54,195 nt of DNA from Psychroflexus sp. MES1-P1E (GTDB lineage: Bacteria; Bacteroidota; Bacteroidia; Flavobacteriales; Flavobacteriaceae). A program made the position numbers and the translations under genes. Below the pieces are notes generated by a model, which saw only the letters and a list, made by a program, of their open reading frames with translations, was not told the DNA's origin and did no database searches. This document shows, in pieces, positions 27,864 to 37,350 of the stretch (its first letter is position 1; every line of letters starts with the position of its first letter). The stretch spans positions 1 through 54,195 of the forward strand of contig NZ_PJBS01000312.1 of the NCBI RefSeq assembly GCF_002836055.1, given 5' to 3'.

Positions 27864-29044
27864 AAAAATTAGTCATAGCCTACAGTGGCGGTTTAGATAC
27901 CTCCTACTGTGCAGTAAGCCTATCAAAAGCAGGATACGACGTACATGCCGTAAGTGTTAATACAGGAGGATTTACTTCAGAAGAAATTCAAAAAATCAAA
28001 GCTAAAGCCCTTAAAATGGGTGTGACAACCTATCAAAATATCGATGCTATTCAATCGTATTATCAAAAGGTGATTAAATATCTTATTTATGGTAATGTTC
28101 TTAAAAACAATACTTATCCATTGTCTGTAAGTGCTGAACGTATCATTCAAGCTATTGAAATTGTTCACTATGCGAAAAGCATCAATGCCAACTATATAGC
28201 TCACGGCAGTACAGGTGCTGGTAATGACCAAGTGCGTTTTGATATGATCTTTCAAATTTTAGCGCCTGAAATAGAAATTATAACACCAATAAGAGATGGG
28301 AAATTAACCAGACAAGAAGAAATAAATTATTTGAAGTCCAATGGTATTGAGGTGCCATGGGATAAAGCAAAATATTCTATCAACCAGGGACTGTGGGGTA
28401 CAAGTGTTGGCGGCAAGGAGACTTTGACCTCTCAAAATCCATTACCAGAGTCAGCATATCCTTCACAACTTGAAAAAGAAGTAGGTGAAAAAATCACCTT
28501 AAGCTTTGAAAAAGGTGAATTGGTAGCTTTAAACAGCACTAAAAATTCACCAGAGAAAAACATTGAGTTATTAAACAAACTAGCCTCGGCTTATGCGATA
28601 GGCAGAGATATTCATGTAGGCGATACCATCGTTGGCATTAAAGGGAGAGTTGGCTTTGAAGCTGCTGCAGCTCTAATTATCATCAAAGCTCATCATTTAT
28701 TGGAAAAACATACACTCACCAAATGGCAACTTCAGCATAAAGAATACTTATCTAGTTTCTATGGGATGCACTTACACGAAGGTCAGTATTTAGATCCAGT
28801 GATGAGAGATATGGAAGCCTTTTTAGAAAGCAGTCAAGCCAAAGTTTCTGGAAATGTAGTTGTGAGTTTGGAGCCTTACTATTTCATGTTGGATGGTATA
28901 GATTCTAAGCATGATTTAATGAATGCCAAATTCGGAAGTTATGGAGAAGAGAACAAAGGATGGACGGCAGAAGAAGCTAAAGGGTTCATAAAAATACTTG
29001 GCAATCAGAACAAAATCTATCAACAGGTAAATTCAGAATCATGA
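27860..29044 (+). CDS. argG: Argininosuccinate synthase
   Basis: Joins citrulline and aspartate using ATP. The N-type ATP-pyrophosphatase P-loop is AYSGGLDTSYCAVSL at residues 8-22. Other family motifs are AHGSTGAGNDQVRFD and the C-terminal tetramer segment. It is 394 residues and overlaps the GNAT gene by four bases (ATGA type). Its stop overlaps argC, showing tight coupling through the first three genes. Confidence 0.95.
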   Translation: MKKLVIAYSGGLDTSYCAVSLSKAGYDVHAVSVNTGGFTSEEIQKIKAKALKMGVTTYQNIDAIQSYYQKVIKYLIYGNVLKNNTYPLSVSAERIIQAIEIVHYAKSINANYIAHGSTGAGNDQVRFDMIFQILAPEIEIITPIRDGKLTRQEEINYLKSNGIEVPWDKAKYSINQGLWGTSVGGKETLTSQNPLPESAYPSQLEKEVGEKITLSFEKGELVALNSTKNSPEKNIELLNKLASAYAIGRDIHVGDTIVGIKGRVGFEAAAALIIIKAHHLLEKHTLTKWQLQHKEYLSSFYGMHLHEGQYLDPVMRDMEAFLESSQAKVSGNVVVSLEPYYFMLDGIDSKHDLMNAKFGSYGEENKGWTAEEAKGFIKILGNQNKIYQQVNSES

Positions 29045-30018
29045 TACAGGTAGGTATAATAGGCGGCGCAGGATACACAGCGGGAGAATTGATTAGACTA
29101 CTACTCAATCATCCTGAAATCCACATTAATTTTATTTATAGCACTTCCCAGGCTGGTCATAAAATCAGTAAAATCCATCAGGATTTAATTGGGTCAACAG
29201 ATTTGGTGTTTTCAAGCAAAATTAATCCAGAGATAGATGTTTTGTTCTTGTGTCTAGGTCATGGTAATTCTAAAGTATTTTTAGAAAAAAACAGCTTTTC
29301 TAAAACCACAAAAATTATTGATTTAAGCACTGATTTTAGATTAGAAGCAGATTTGAATTTTAACGGAAAAAGCTTTGTTTACGGTTTGCCGGAATTACAA
29401 AAAGAAGCTATTAAAAAAGCGAATTATATTGCAAATCCAGGTTGTTTTGCAACAGCAATTCAATTGGCATTATTACCACTAGCCAAGTCCAATAGGTTAA
29501 AAGATGATGTGCATATTAACGCGGTGACTGGTGCTACTGGAGCAGGAACTACTCTGTCAGCAACGACCCATTTTACTTGGAGGGACAACAATTTTTCGCA
29601 TTACAAAGCATTTACGCATCAGCATTTAGCAGAGATTAATCAGACCGTAAATCAATTACAGTCTAACTTTAATTCAGAAATTAATTTTCTGCCGAATCGC
29701 GGGAACCATTCCAGAGGAATTTTCGCTACACTATACACAAAGTTTGAAGGGAGTATAGAAGAAGCAAAAAAAATGTATTTAGATTTTTATAAAAATGCAG
29801 GGTTTACTTTTGTTTCCGACGATCCTATTCATTTAAAGCAAGTGGTAAACACCAATAAATGTATTCTTCATTTACATAAACACAACGACAAACTATTGGT
29901 TACAAGCATCATAGATAATCTTTTAAAGGGGGCTTCAGGGCAAGCGGTTCAAAATATGAATCTAATGTTTGGTTTTAATGAAACAGAAGGCTTACAATTG
30001 AAAGCAAATTATTTTTAA
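29041..30018 (+). CDS. argC: N-acetyl-gamma-glutamyl-phosphate reductase
   Basis: NADPH-dependent reduction of the acyl-glutamyl phosphate. The Rossmann motif GGAGYTAGELIRLL is at residues 8-21. The catalytic cysteine is in NPGCFATAIQLALL near residue 136, and the family block HSRGIFATLY follows. Length 325. It begins four bases inside argG. After its stop, a decayed proC fragment lies before argD. Confidence 0.95.
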   Translation: MIQVGIIGGAGYTAGELIRLLLNHPEIHINFIYSTSQAGHKISKIHQDLIGSTDLVFSSKINPEIDVLFLCLGHGNSKVFLEKNSFSKTTKIIDLSTDFRLEADLNFNGKSFVYGLPELQKEAIKKANYIANPGCFATAIQLALLPLAKSNRLKDDVHINAVTGATGAGTTLSATTHFTWRDNNFSHYKAFTHQHLAEINQTVNQLQSNFNSEINFLPNRGNHSRGIFATLYTKFEGSIEEAKKMYLDFYKNAGFTFVSDDPIHLKQVVNTNKCILHLHKHNDKLLVTSIIDNLLKGASGQAVQNMNLMFGFNETEGLQLKANYF

Positions 30019-30030
30019 TAATTTCACTCT

Positions 30031-30195
30031 ATGTATACCAGTGAAGGTGCTGCTGATTTATTGATTACAAATGGCCTTCATCCAGAAGAAGAAATTGACC
30101 GTATGACTACGCCCAAAGGGTTTGTCATTTAAGGCTTGAACTCATTTCTACTGCAAGGTATGGTCGCTTCATTTAACAAGATTATCACTATAAAA
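30031..30195 (+). pseudogene. proC: Relic of pyrroline-5-carboxylate reductase (C-terminal end only)
   Basis: Starting at 30031 the frame reads YTSEGAADLLITNGLHPEE, then EIDRMTTPKGFVI, a TAA at 30130-30132, then GLNSFLLQGMVASFNKI in the same frame. This is the closing segment of ProC (family pattern A-x-x-L-L-x-x-T-G-x-H-P, V-T-T-P-x-G-x-T-I-x-G-L). About the first 200 residues are missing and one in-frame stop interrupts the rest. It lies exactly in the argC-argD gap. Confidence 0.75.
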
Positions 30196-30205
30196 AAGAA
30201 CAGAT

Positions 30206-31330
30206 ATGAGTTTATTTAATGTGTACCCCTTATTTGATGTCACACCTGTAAGCGCAAAAGATATTTATGTTTACGATGATAAAGGCATTGAATATTTAGA
30301 CCTTTATGGTGGACATGCCGTCATTTCAATCGGGCACTCCCACCCAACATATGTGGCTGCAATCACAGAACAAATTCAAAATCTCGGATTCTATAGCAAT
30401 GCTATTCAGAATCCGTTACAAGCGAAATTGGCTAATAAACTCGAAGTTCTTTCTGGTTGTGAAGGCTACCATTTATTTATGTGTAGTTCAGGAGCAGAGG
30501 CTAACGAAAATGCTCTAAAATTAGCATCGTTTCATAATCAAAAGCACAGAATTTTAGCCTTTAAAAATTCCTTTCACGGTCGTACTTCGGCAGCGGTGGC
30601 TGCCACAGATAATACAAAGATTGTAGCACCCTTAAATGCTCAACAAGGTGTTGATTTTGTTGAGTTAGGGAACTTAAATGCAGTTGAAAATATTCTGAGA
30701 CAAAGCGAAACTTGTGCAGTCATTGTTGAGTGCATTCAAGGGGTTGGTGGTTTAGACCAAAGTACAACTGAGTTTTGTCAAGGTTTAGAAAAACTTTGTA
30801 AGCACTACAACACAGTACTAATTGCTGATGAAGTACAGTCAGGTTTTGGAAGAACTGGTGATTTTTTCGCTTTTGAAAAGCATAATTTTAAACCGGATAT
30901 TATTTCAATAGCAAAAGGCATGGGCAACGGCTTCCCCGTTGGTGGTATCTTAATCCATCCAAAGATCCAAGCATCCTACGGACTGTTAGGAACTACTTTT
31001 GGAGGAAACCATTTAGCTTGTGCTGCTACGCTTTCTGTCCTAGAGGTTTTAGAGAATGAAAACTTGATGCAAAATGCCAAAGAAATGTCTGATTATTTTG
31101 TTGATAAAGCCGAAAAAATCCCAAAATTAAAAGCTGTTAAAGGGCGTGGATTAATGCTAGGTTTGGAGTTCGATTTTCCCGTTGCTACCTTGAGAAAAAA
31201 TCTTCTTTATCATCAACACATATTTACAGGAAGTTCAAAAAATCCTAACCTCATACGAATTCTCCCACCTTTGACTATTCAAAAAAAACATATAGACCTC
31301 TTCTTTAAAGCCCTAAAACTAGAATTGTAA
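30206..31330 (+). CDS. argD: Acetylornithine/acylornithine aminotransferase
   Basis: A class III PLP aminotransferase that forms N-acyl-ornithine. The PLP lysine is in SIAKGMGNGFPVGG (about residues 235-248). The preceding ADEVQSGFGRTG holds the PLP-ring aspartate. SSGAEANENALKLA is the phosphate-binding block. Its 374 residues are slightly shorter than many ArgD proteins but complete. It begins right after the proC relic. Confidence 0.94.
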   Translation: MSLFNVYPLFDVTPVSAKDIYVYDDKGIEYLDLYGGHAVISIGHSHPTYVAAITEQIQNLGFYSNAIQNPLQAKLANKLEVLSGCEGYHLFMCSSGAEANENALKLASFHNQKHRILAFKNSFHGRTSAAVAATDNTKIVAPLNAQQGVDFVELGNLNAVENILRQSETCAVIVECIQGVGGLDQSTTEFCQGLEKLCKHYNTVLIADEVQSGFGRTGDFFAFEKHNFKPDIISIAKGMGNGFPVGGILIHPKIQASYGLLGTTFGGNHLACAATLSVLEVLENENLMQNAKEMSDYFVDKAEKIPKLKAVKGRGLMLGLEFDFPVATLRKNLLYHQHIFTGSSKNPNLIRILPPLTIQKKHIDLFFKALKLEL

Positions 31331-31331
31331 A

Positions 31332-32273
31332 ATGAAAAAATATACCGATATATCAGATATTTCAAACCTCAGTGAGACTATTATGCAAGCCATATCGCTA
31401 AAAAATAATCCTTTTCTTTATTCGGAATTAGGCAAGCATAAAACCTTAGTCATGTTATTTTTTAATGCCAGCTTACGCACCCGATTAAGCACAGAAAAAG
31501 CGGCTAGAAACTTGGGTATGGAAGTCATGATTTTGAATGTAAACGACGCATGGCAGTTAGAATTTGAAGATGGCACTGTTATGAATACCAACACTTCTGA
31601 GCATATTAAAGAGGCGGCTCAAGTTATTTCGCACTATGCAGATGTGATCGCAGTTCGGTCATTTCCAACTCTAAAGGACAAAAAAAAGGATGAGTCTGAC
31701 TATGTGTTGAATAGCTTTGTAAAATATGCATCGGTTCCAGTTATTAATATGGAAAGTTCAACATCACATCCTTTACAAGCATTGACAGATGCGATAACAA
31801 TTTCAGAATTAACCACTAAGCGAAAACCTAAAGTGGTACTGTCTTGGGCACCACATCCAAAAGCTTTACCTCAAGCTGTACCCAATTCGTTTGTTGAAAT
31901 GATGCAGCTTATAGAGGTTGATTTTTGTATCACGCATCCCAAAGGCTATGAGTTAAACCCTGAAATTACTAAACACTCACAGATTAATTACAACCAAGAT
32001 GCCGCCTTGAAAGATGCCGATTTTGTGTATGTAAAAAACTGGAGTAGTTATAAGGAGTATGGTCAGATTTTATCTCAAGATGACAGCTGGAGGATGACCC
32101 AAGCCAAGCTTGGCGATGCAAAATTCATGCATTGCTTACCTGTAAGACGGAATGTGGTTGTTGAAGATGCTGTTTTAGAGAGTAATCAGTCCATCGTGAT
32201 GCAACAAGCCAATAACAGAACCTTCGCTGCACAAGTGGTTTTGAAGCAACTCTTAGAAAATTTGAATAAATAA
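31332..32273 (+). CDS. argF': N-succinyl- or N-acetylornithine carbamoyltransferase
   Basis: A transcarbamylase that acts on an acylated ornithine rather than ornithine itself, as in Bacteroides and Xanthomonas. The carbamoyl-phosphate motif is FNASLRTRLSTEKAA (about residues 44-58). The C-terminal MHCLPVRRNVVV is diagnostic. Compared from memory with the Bacteroides succinyl enzyme (Pro90) and the Xanthomonas acetyl enzyme (Glu92), the specificity residue here is Ser89, followed by the shared Glu-His. That favours succinyl-ornithine but does not prove it. Length 313. Confidence 0.92.
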   Translation: MKKYTDISDISNLSETIMQAISLKNNPFLYSELGKHKTLVMLFFNASLRTRLSTEKAARNLGMEVMILNVNDAWQLEFEDGTVMNTNTSEHIKEAAQVISHYADVIAVRSFPTLKDKKKDESDYVLNSFVKYASVPVINMESSTSHPLQALTDAITISELTTKRKPKVVLSWAPHPKALPQAVPNSFVEMMQLIEVDFCITHPKGYELNPEITKHSQINYNQDAALKDADFVYVKNWSSYKEYGQILSQDDSWRMTQAKLGDAKFMHCLPVRRNVVVEDAVLESNQSIVMQQANNRTFAAQVVLKQLLENLNK

Positions 32274-32298
32274 AACCCTTCCCGTTGGGAAGATTAGT

Positions 32299-33081
32299 AT
32301 GGGAAAGAAAACACTTAAAGTCATTAAAATAGGAGGGGATATCATAAATGATAATGAAGCCTTGTTGGTCTTTCTAAAAGACTTTTCAAACCTTAAAGGT
32401 CCTAAGCTATTGGTCCATGGTGGTGGTAAATCAGCGACAGATTTGGCTCAAAAAATGGGTGTAGAAGTTAAAATGATTGATGGCAGACGTATAACCGATG
32501 TCCACACTTTAGATATAGTTGTTATGATGTATGCCGGTAAAATCAATAAAAACATAGTTGCAAATCTACAGGCTAACCAGTGCAATGCTATCGGGTTTTC
32601 AGGCGCAGATGGAAATAGCATCATCTCTACAAAAAGACCTACTACTCCAGTTGATTTTGGATTTGCAGGCGATGTGAATCAAGTCAATACAGAGGTTCTG
32701 GAATTATTGATCAATCAAAATATAACGCCTGTATTTTGTGCTATTACACATGATAAAAATGGACAACTTTTAAATACCAATGCCGATACTATTGCTTCAG
32801 AATTAGCTATCGCTTTGGCTAAGACCTACCAAACAGAATTATATTTCTGTTTTGAAAAAATTGGAGTTTTAAGGGATATCAACAATGAATTTTCAGTTAT
32901 AGAATCAATAACTCCGGATAATGTGCAAGAGTTAATTCAAAATAAAATAATTTCCGATGGTATGCTTCCCAAAATTCAGAATAGCATAAACGCCGTTAAT
33001 CATAAAGTCAATAAAGTCTGTATAGGCAAATCTGAAATGATTTTCAACCCATTTACACATTTTACAAGCATAACAAAATGA
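32299..33081 (+). CDS. argB: N-acetylglutamate kinase
   Basis: Phosphorylates the acylated glutamate. It belongs to the amino-acid kinase fold: VIKIGGDIIND at residues 8-18, LVHGGGKSATDLAQKMG near residue 38, and LNTNADTIASELA for nucleotide binding. The 260-residue length is normal. A 6-bp hairpin (CTTCCC-GTT-GGGAAG, 32278-32292) sits in the 25-base gap before the ATG. Its stop overlaps the start of argE. Confidence 0.94.
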   Translation: MGKKTLKVIKIGGDIINDNEALLVFLKDFSNLKGPKLLVHGGGKSATDLAQKMGVEVKMIDGRRITDVHTLDIVVMMYAGKINKNIVANLQANQCNAIGFSGADGNSIISTKRPTTPVDFGFAGDVNQVNTEVLELLINQNITPVFCAITHDKNGQLLNTNADTIASELAIALAKTYQTELYFCFEKIGVLRDINNEFSVIESITPDNVQELIQNKIISDGMLPKIQNSINAVNHKVNKVCIGKSEMIFNPFTHFTSITK

Positions 33082-34139
33082 TAGATAAATTAACAACTAA
33101 AGCCATCAACTTATTGAAACAACTCATAGAAACGCCATCCTTTTCTTTTGAAGAGGAACAGACAGCGCAACATATAGAGCATTGGTTTCAACATCAAAGT
33201 ATTCCATTTAACCGTCAAAAAAATAATATTTGGTCGACCAATGCCTATTTTGATGAAAGTAAACCTACAATTTTACTCAACTCTCACCATGATACTGTGC
33301 AACCTAATAGTGGTTACACCAAGGACCCATTTAAGGCTGTGATTAAAGATGGAAAGCTATATGGACTGGGGAGTAATGATGCTGGTGGATGTTTGGTCTC
33401 TTTACTAGCCACTTTCGCCTATTTTTATGCAAAGAAAGACTTGAAGTACAACTTAGTACTCGTAGCGTCTGCTGAAGAGGAAAAGAGTGGCGATAATGGC
33501 TTAAATAGTATGTTGTCCATTATTCCAAAAATTGAGGTAGCTATTGTTGGTGAACCCACCTTAATGCAGCTTGCTGTTGCCGAAAAAGGCTTGGTGGTTT
33601 TTGATGCTAAAATAAAAGGCACACCTAGTCATGCGGCTCATCCTAATACTGACAATGCTATTTATAACTGTATACCCGTTTTGCAATGGTTTCAAGATTA
33701 TAAATTTGAACGAACATCGTCCGTTTTAGGCGATGTAAAAATGACTGTAACACAAATAAAAGCAGGTAAACAACACAACGCGATACCAGCAGAGGTGGAG
33801 TTGGTTGTCGATGTCCGGGTGAATGATAGTTACACCAACAAAGAAATTGAAACTATCTTAAAAGAAAAAGCACCTAGTACCAGTATAGTAGCAAGAAGTT
33901 TAAGATTGAACTCGTCTTCTATCCCTCTCGATCACGAATTGGTGAAAGCGGGTACCGAATTGGGAAGGACAACTTATGGTTCACCAACGCTTTCAGACCA
34001 GGCGGTATTAACCTGCCCTTCGTTAAAATTAGGTCCAGGCGATAGTAGACGATCGCATACTGCAGATGAGTTTATCTACGTAAATGAAATTGAAGATGGG
34101 ATTAAAACTTACATTAATTTATTAAAAAAAGTATTATAA
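33078..34139 (+). CDS. argE: Acetylornithine deacetylase (M20 family)
   Basis: A zinc peptidase-fold hydrolase that removes the acyl group from citrulline or ornithine intermediates. Metal-site motifs: NSHHDTVQP (about residue 68), GSNDAGGCLVSLL (about 97) and ASAEEEKSG with the catalytic glutamate (about 130), then GEPTLMQLAVAEKG. Length 353. In the acyl-ornithine transcarbamylase pathway its substrate would be N-acyl-citrulline. It overlaps argB by four bases. Confidence 0.9.
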   Translation: MIDKLTTKAINLLKQLIETPSFSFEEEQTAQHIEHWFQHQSIPFNRQKNNIWSTNAYFDESKPTILLNSHHDTVQPNSGYTKDPFKAVIKDGKLYGLGSNDAGGCLVSLLATFAYFYAKKDLKYNLVLVASAEEEKSGDNGLNSMLSIIPKIEVAIVGEPTLMQLAVAEKGLVVFDAKIKGTPSHAAHPNTDNAIYNCIPVLQWFQDYKFERTSSVLGDVKMTVTQIKAGKQHNAIPAEVELVVDVRVNDSYTNKEIETILKEKAPSTSIVARSLRLNSSSIPLDHELVKAGTELGRTTYGSPTLSDQAVLTCPSLKLGPGDSRRSHTADEFIYVNEIEDGIKTYINLLKKVL

Positions 34140-34171
34140 AACTGAGATTTTAAACTAGTAAAACCACACTT

Positions 34172-35446
34172 ATGAAACTTTGGGACAAAGGTATTTCGAT
34201 CGATAAAAAAATAGAACAATTTACCGTTGGTAACGACCGTGAAATTGATTTGCATATTGCTAAATACGATGTCAAAGCGTCTCTAGCACATGCTAAAATG
34301 TTAAGGCATATTGGTATTTTAACCGATGACGAATTAATTCTATTGGAACAAGGCTTAAAAGGTTTAGCACAACAAATTGAAAAAGGTTTTTTTACAATTG
34401 AGCCTCAGTTTGAAGACGTTCATTCTAAAATTGAATTTGAGTTGACCACTAGTTTAGGTGAAGTCGGTAAAAAAATTCACACGGCACGTTCTAGAAACGA
34501 TCAAGTTTTGGTGGCTTTACACTTGTTTTACAAAGATCATTTAAAGGAAATTAAAACGAAAACGAAAACTTTTTTCGACACGCTTCTATCGCTTTCAGAC
34601 ACCCATAAAAACTCTTTGCTTCCTGGTTACACCCATTTACAAGTAGCTATGCCTTCCTCTTTTGGTTTGTGGTTTTCAGCCTATGCCGAACAGTTAATAG
34701 ACGATGTCTTTTTATTGGATGCGGCTTTAAAAACGGTAGACCAGAACCCTTTGGGTTCAGCTGCTGGATATGGAAGTTCATTCCCGATAAATAGAGAGTT
34801 TACAACCAAAGAACTAGGCTTTTCGACATTAAAATACAATGTGGTGGCTGCTCAAATGAGTCGTGGTAAAAGCGAACGAACTTTAGCATTAGCTCTGGGA
34901 AGTTTATGCAATACCATGTCGCGTTTTGCTATGGATATTTGTTTGTATAACAGTCAGAATTTTGGATTTATTGCCTTTCCAGACCAATTGACGACAGGGA
35001 GTAGTATTATGCCACATAAAAAAAACCCAGATGTCTTTGAGCTTATAAGAGGAAAGTGCAACAAAATTCAAGCGTTACATACAGAGATGGTTTTAATTAC
35101 CAATAATTTGCCAAGCGGTTATCATAGAGACTTCCAATTATTAAAAGAAAACAGCATTGCCGCAGTTGAAGATGTAAAAGACATACTTGACATTTTTAAT
35201 TATACCATTCAAAAAGTGATTGTAAAAGACATTGATTTAACGGATGAAAAGTACCAGCATTTATTTACTGTAGATAGTATAAACAATCTGGTAATTGAAG
35301 GAATGTCATTTAGAGAAGCTTATCAAACTATAGGGAAACAAGTTCAAGAAGGCACTTATACTTCAGATTCTGGTAAAAGCCACACTCACGAAGGCAGTAT
35401 AGGAAACCTTTGCTTAGAAGAAATAAAAGCTAAATTTCCAAAATAA
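34172..35446 (+). CDS. argH: Argininosuccinate lyase
   Basis: The last arginine step, splitting argininosuccinate into arginine and fumarate. The fumarase/aspartase signature GSSIMPHKKNPDVFELIRG is near residue 275. HTARSRNDQVLVAL and LPGYTHLQVAMP give the other two active-site blocks. Length 424. Last gene of the operon, followed at once by a strong bidirectional terminator. Confidence 0.96.
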   Translation: MKLWDKGISIDKKIEQFTVGNDREIDLHIAKYDVKASLAHAKMLRHIGILTDDELILLEQGLKGLAQQIEKGFFTIEPQFEDVHSKIEFELTTSLGEVGKKIHTARSRNDQVLVALHLFYKDHLKEIKTKTKTFFDTLLSLSDTHKNSLLPGYTHLQVAMPSSFGLWFSAYAEQLIDDVFLLDAALKTVDQNPLGSAAGYGSSFPINREFTTKELGFSTLKYNVVAAQMSRGKSERTLALALGSLCNTMSRFAMDICLYNSQNFGFIAFPDQLTTGSSIMPHKKNPDVFELIRGKCNKIQALHTEMVLITNNLPSGYHRDFQLLKENSIAAVEDVKDILDIFNYTIQKVIVKDIDLTDEKYQHLFTVDSINNLVIEGMSFREAYQTIGKQVQEGTYTSDSGKSHTHEGSIGNLCLEEIKAKFPK

Positions 35447-35478
35447 AACACAGCATTTGTTAAGAAATGCTGTGTTTT
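35445..35478. terminator. Bidirectional terminator between argH and leuB
   Basis: A perfect 14-bp stem (AAAACACAGCATTT and its complement) with loop GTTAAG. A and T tails on both sides suit the two converging operons. Confidence 0.9.
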
Positions 35479-35506
35479 GCAAGCTGTTAATAAAAAAATG
35501 TAAAGC

Positions 35507-36616
35507 CTAAATTATGGTCGATTGTCCAATATGAATATTTAAAAAATTATGGTTGGAGTCAGCTGGGTTACTGATGAAATCAGCGATGAAGTCACCGACT
35601 TTAGAAGTCGAGACTTCCTCATGTTCTATAGCTAAATCAGGGGTAGTGATGCCCAGTTTTAGTGATTTTTCTACGGCATAATTTATCATTTCAGCCTCAT
35701 CAAACAGTCCAAAATGTTCTAAAAGCATAGCTGCAGATAGAATAGCTGCAATAGGATTGGCAATGCCTTTTCCTGCAGCCTCTGGGTAGGAGCCATGAAT
35801 AGGCTCAAATAATGCATACTTATCTCCAATAGAAGCTGAGGGTAACAGACCTATAGAGCCGCCGATAACACTCGCCTCGTCACTTATAATATCGCCAAAC
35901 ATATTCTCAGTCAAAATCACGTCGAATTGTTTAGGGTTTAATATCATTTGCATCGCTGCATTATCTATATATAAATACTCCAGTTTTACTTCAGGATAAG
36001 CTTTTGAAAGTTCAGTAACGGTTCGTCTCCATAGGCGAGAAGTTTCTAGGACATTTGCTTTATCAATTAAGGTGACCTTTTGGCGTCTAGCTTTAGCTGC
36101 TTTAAAAGCTAAATGAGCTATGCGTTCAATTTCTTTTTTGGAATACTCACACAAATCAGAGGCATAATTACCATCCTGACTCACCTCTTTTTTTCCAAAA
36201 TAAATTCCACCTGTTAATTCTCGATAAATACTGATATCAACATCTTTTATAAGGTGTGTTTTTAGGGGGGACTTATCCAATAATGAGTCAAAAGCTTTTA
36301 CAGGTCTTATGTTTGCAAATAGACCTAATTCTTTTCTCATTTTAAGTAAACCTTGTTCTGGACGTATTTCAGCATTATCGTATTTTGGATCACCAATTGC
36401 CCCAAACAATACAGCATCGCTAGTTTTACAAAGCTCCAAGGTCTCTTGTGGGAAGGGATCTCCGCAGTCGTCAATGGCAGCAGCTCCTACCTTAGCGTTT
36501 GTAAAGTAAAACTTGTGGTCAAATTCCAAAGCAATTGCATTCAATGCTTTAATAGCTTGATCGCTTACTTCTGGCCCAATTCCATCTCCAGCTAAAACAG
36601 CTATATTCAATTTCAT
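35507..36616 (-). CDS. leuB: 3-isopropylmalate dehydrogenase
   Basis: NAD-dependent oxidation and decarboxylation in leucine synthesis. Motifs: LAGDGIGPEVSDQA at the N-terminus, IRELTGGIYFG-like block (YRELTGGIYFGKKE) near residue 132, and the metal and NAD segments TENMFGDIISDEAS and EPIHGSYPEAAGKGIANP. Length 369. Last gene of leuA-leuC-leuD-leuB. The 127-base gap from leuD contains an 8-bp hairpin (36674-36681 and 36702-36709), so some transcripts may end before leuB. Confidence 0.95.
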   Translation of the reverse strand: MKLNIAVLAGDGIGPEVSDQAIKALNAIALEFDHKFYFTNAKVGAAAIDDCGDPFPQETLELCKTSDAVLFGAIGDPKYDNAEIRPEQGLLKMRKELGLFANIRPVKAFDSLLDKSPLKTHLIKDVDISIYRELTGGIYFGKKEVSQDGNYASDLCEYSKKEIERIAHLAFKAAKARRQKVTLIDKANVLETSRLWRRTVTELSKAYPEVKLEYLYIDNAAMQMILNPKQFDVILTENMFGDIISDEASVIGGSIGLLPSASIGDKYALFEPIHGSYPEAAGKGIANPIAAILSAAMLLEHFGLFDEAEMINYAVEKSLKLGITTPDLAIEHEEVSTSKVGDFIADFISNPADSNHNFLNIHIGQSTII

Positions 36617-36743
36617 CTTTAATATTTTTTATAATTATTATTATTTTTAGCGTTTATTTATATTTATAAATACGAAAATAAAGTCGTGCTTTCACCACTC
36701 GTTATTTTCTTTAATTAAGGGAAATAGAGCTTATACATACCGT

Positions 36744-37349
36744 TCAGCCGTTAACGTGGGGTAATTTTCTTTGGTTCTCAAAGTGTTCTATTTTATCTTT
36801 TTTACTCAATAAAAAGTCGATGTCATCATACCCATTGATCATGCAAGTTTTTTTATAAGTATCGATTTCAAAACTTTCTTTAAGCTTTGAATTTTCTATT
36901 GAAATAGTTTGACTATCAAGATCGACTCTTACCAACGTAGCAGGCTTTTCAGAAATCAATTTCATGATTTTCTTAAGGAAATCGGGACTTACTTGAACGG
37001 GTAACAAACCATTATTGAGGGCATTACCTTTAAAAATATCAGCAAAAAAACTAGACACTATCGCTTTAAAACCATAATCTGAAAGTGCCCATGCAGCATG
37101 TTCTCGACTGGATCCACAGCCAAAATTATCGCCAGCTATCAAAACACTACCAGAGTAGCGTTTGTCGTTTAAAACAAAATCAGATTGTTCTGATCCATTT
37201 TTATCGCATCTCCAATCTCTAAAAAGGTTTTTTCCAAACCCTTCTCGACTTGTAGTTTTCAAAAAACGCGCAGGGATGATTTGATCTGTATCAACATTTT
37301 CAATATCCAGCGGTATAGCTCTTGAGTTTAGGGTTATAAATTTTTCCAT
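36744..37349 (-). CDS. leuD: 3-isopropylmalate dehydratase small subunit
   Basis: The swivel-domain subunit of isopropylmalate isomerase. Typical blocks: [15 protein letters not shown] near residue 18 and [21 protein letters not shown] near residue 73. Length 201. It starts one base after leuC ends, as expected for the two halves of one enzyme. Confidence 0.96.
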   Translation of the reverse strand: MEKFITLNSRAIPLDIENVDTDQIIPARFLKTTSREGFGKNLFRDWRCDKNGSEQSDFVLNDKRYSGSVLIAGDNFGCGSSREHAAWALSDYGFKAIVSSFFADIFKGNALNNGLLPVQVSPDFLKKIMKLISEKPATLVRVDLDSQTISIENSKLKESFEIDTYKKTCMINGYDDIDFLLSKKDKIEHFENQRKLPHVNG

Positions 37350-37350
37350 T

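Noticed and set aside
32278-32292. Hairpin CTTCCC-GTT-GGGAAG before argB as a terminator
   Set aside because: No T run follows and the operon clearly continues; at most it modulates argB translation.
36674-36709. Hairpin between leuD and leuB as a full terminator
   Set aside because: The stem is imperfect beyond 8 bp and the following minus-strand sequence is mixed A/T, not a T run; leuB belongs to the same pathway.
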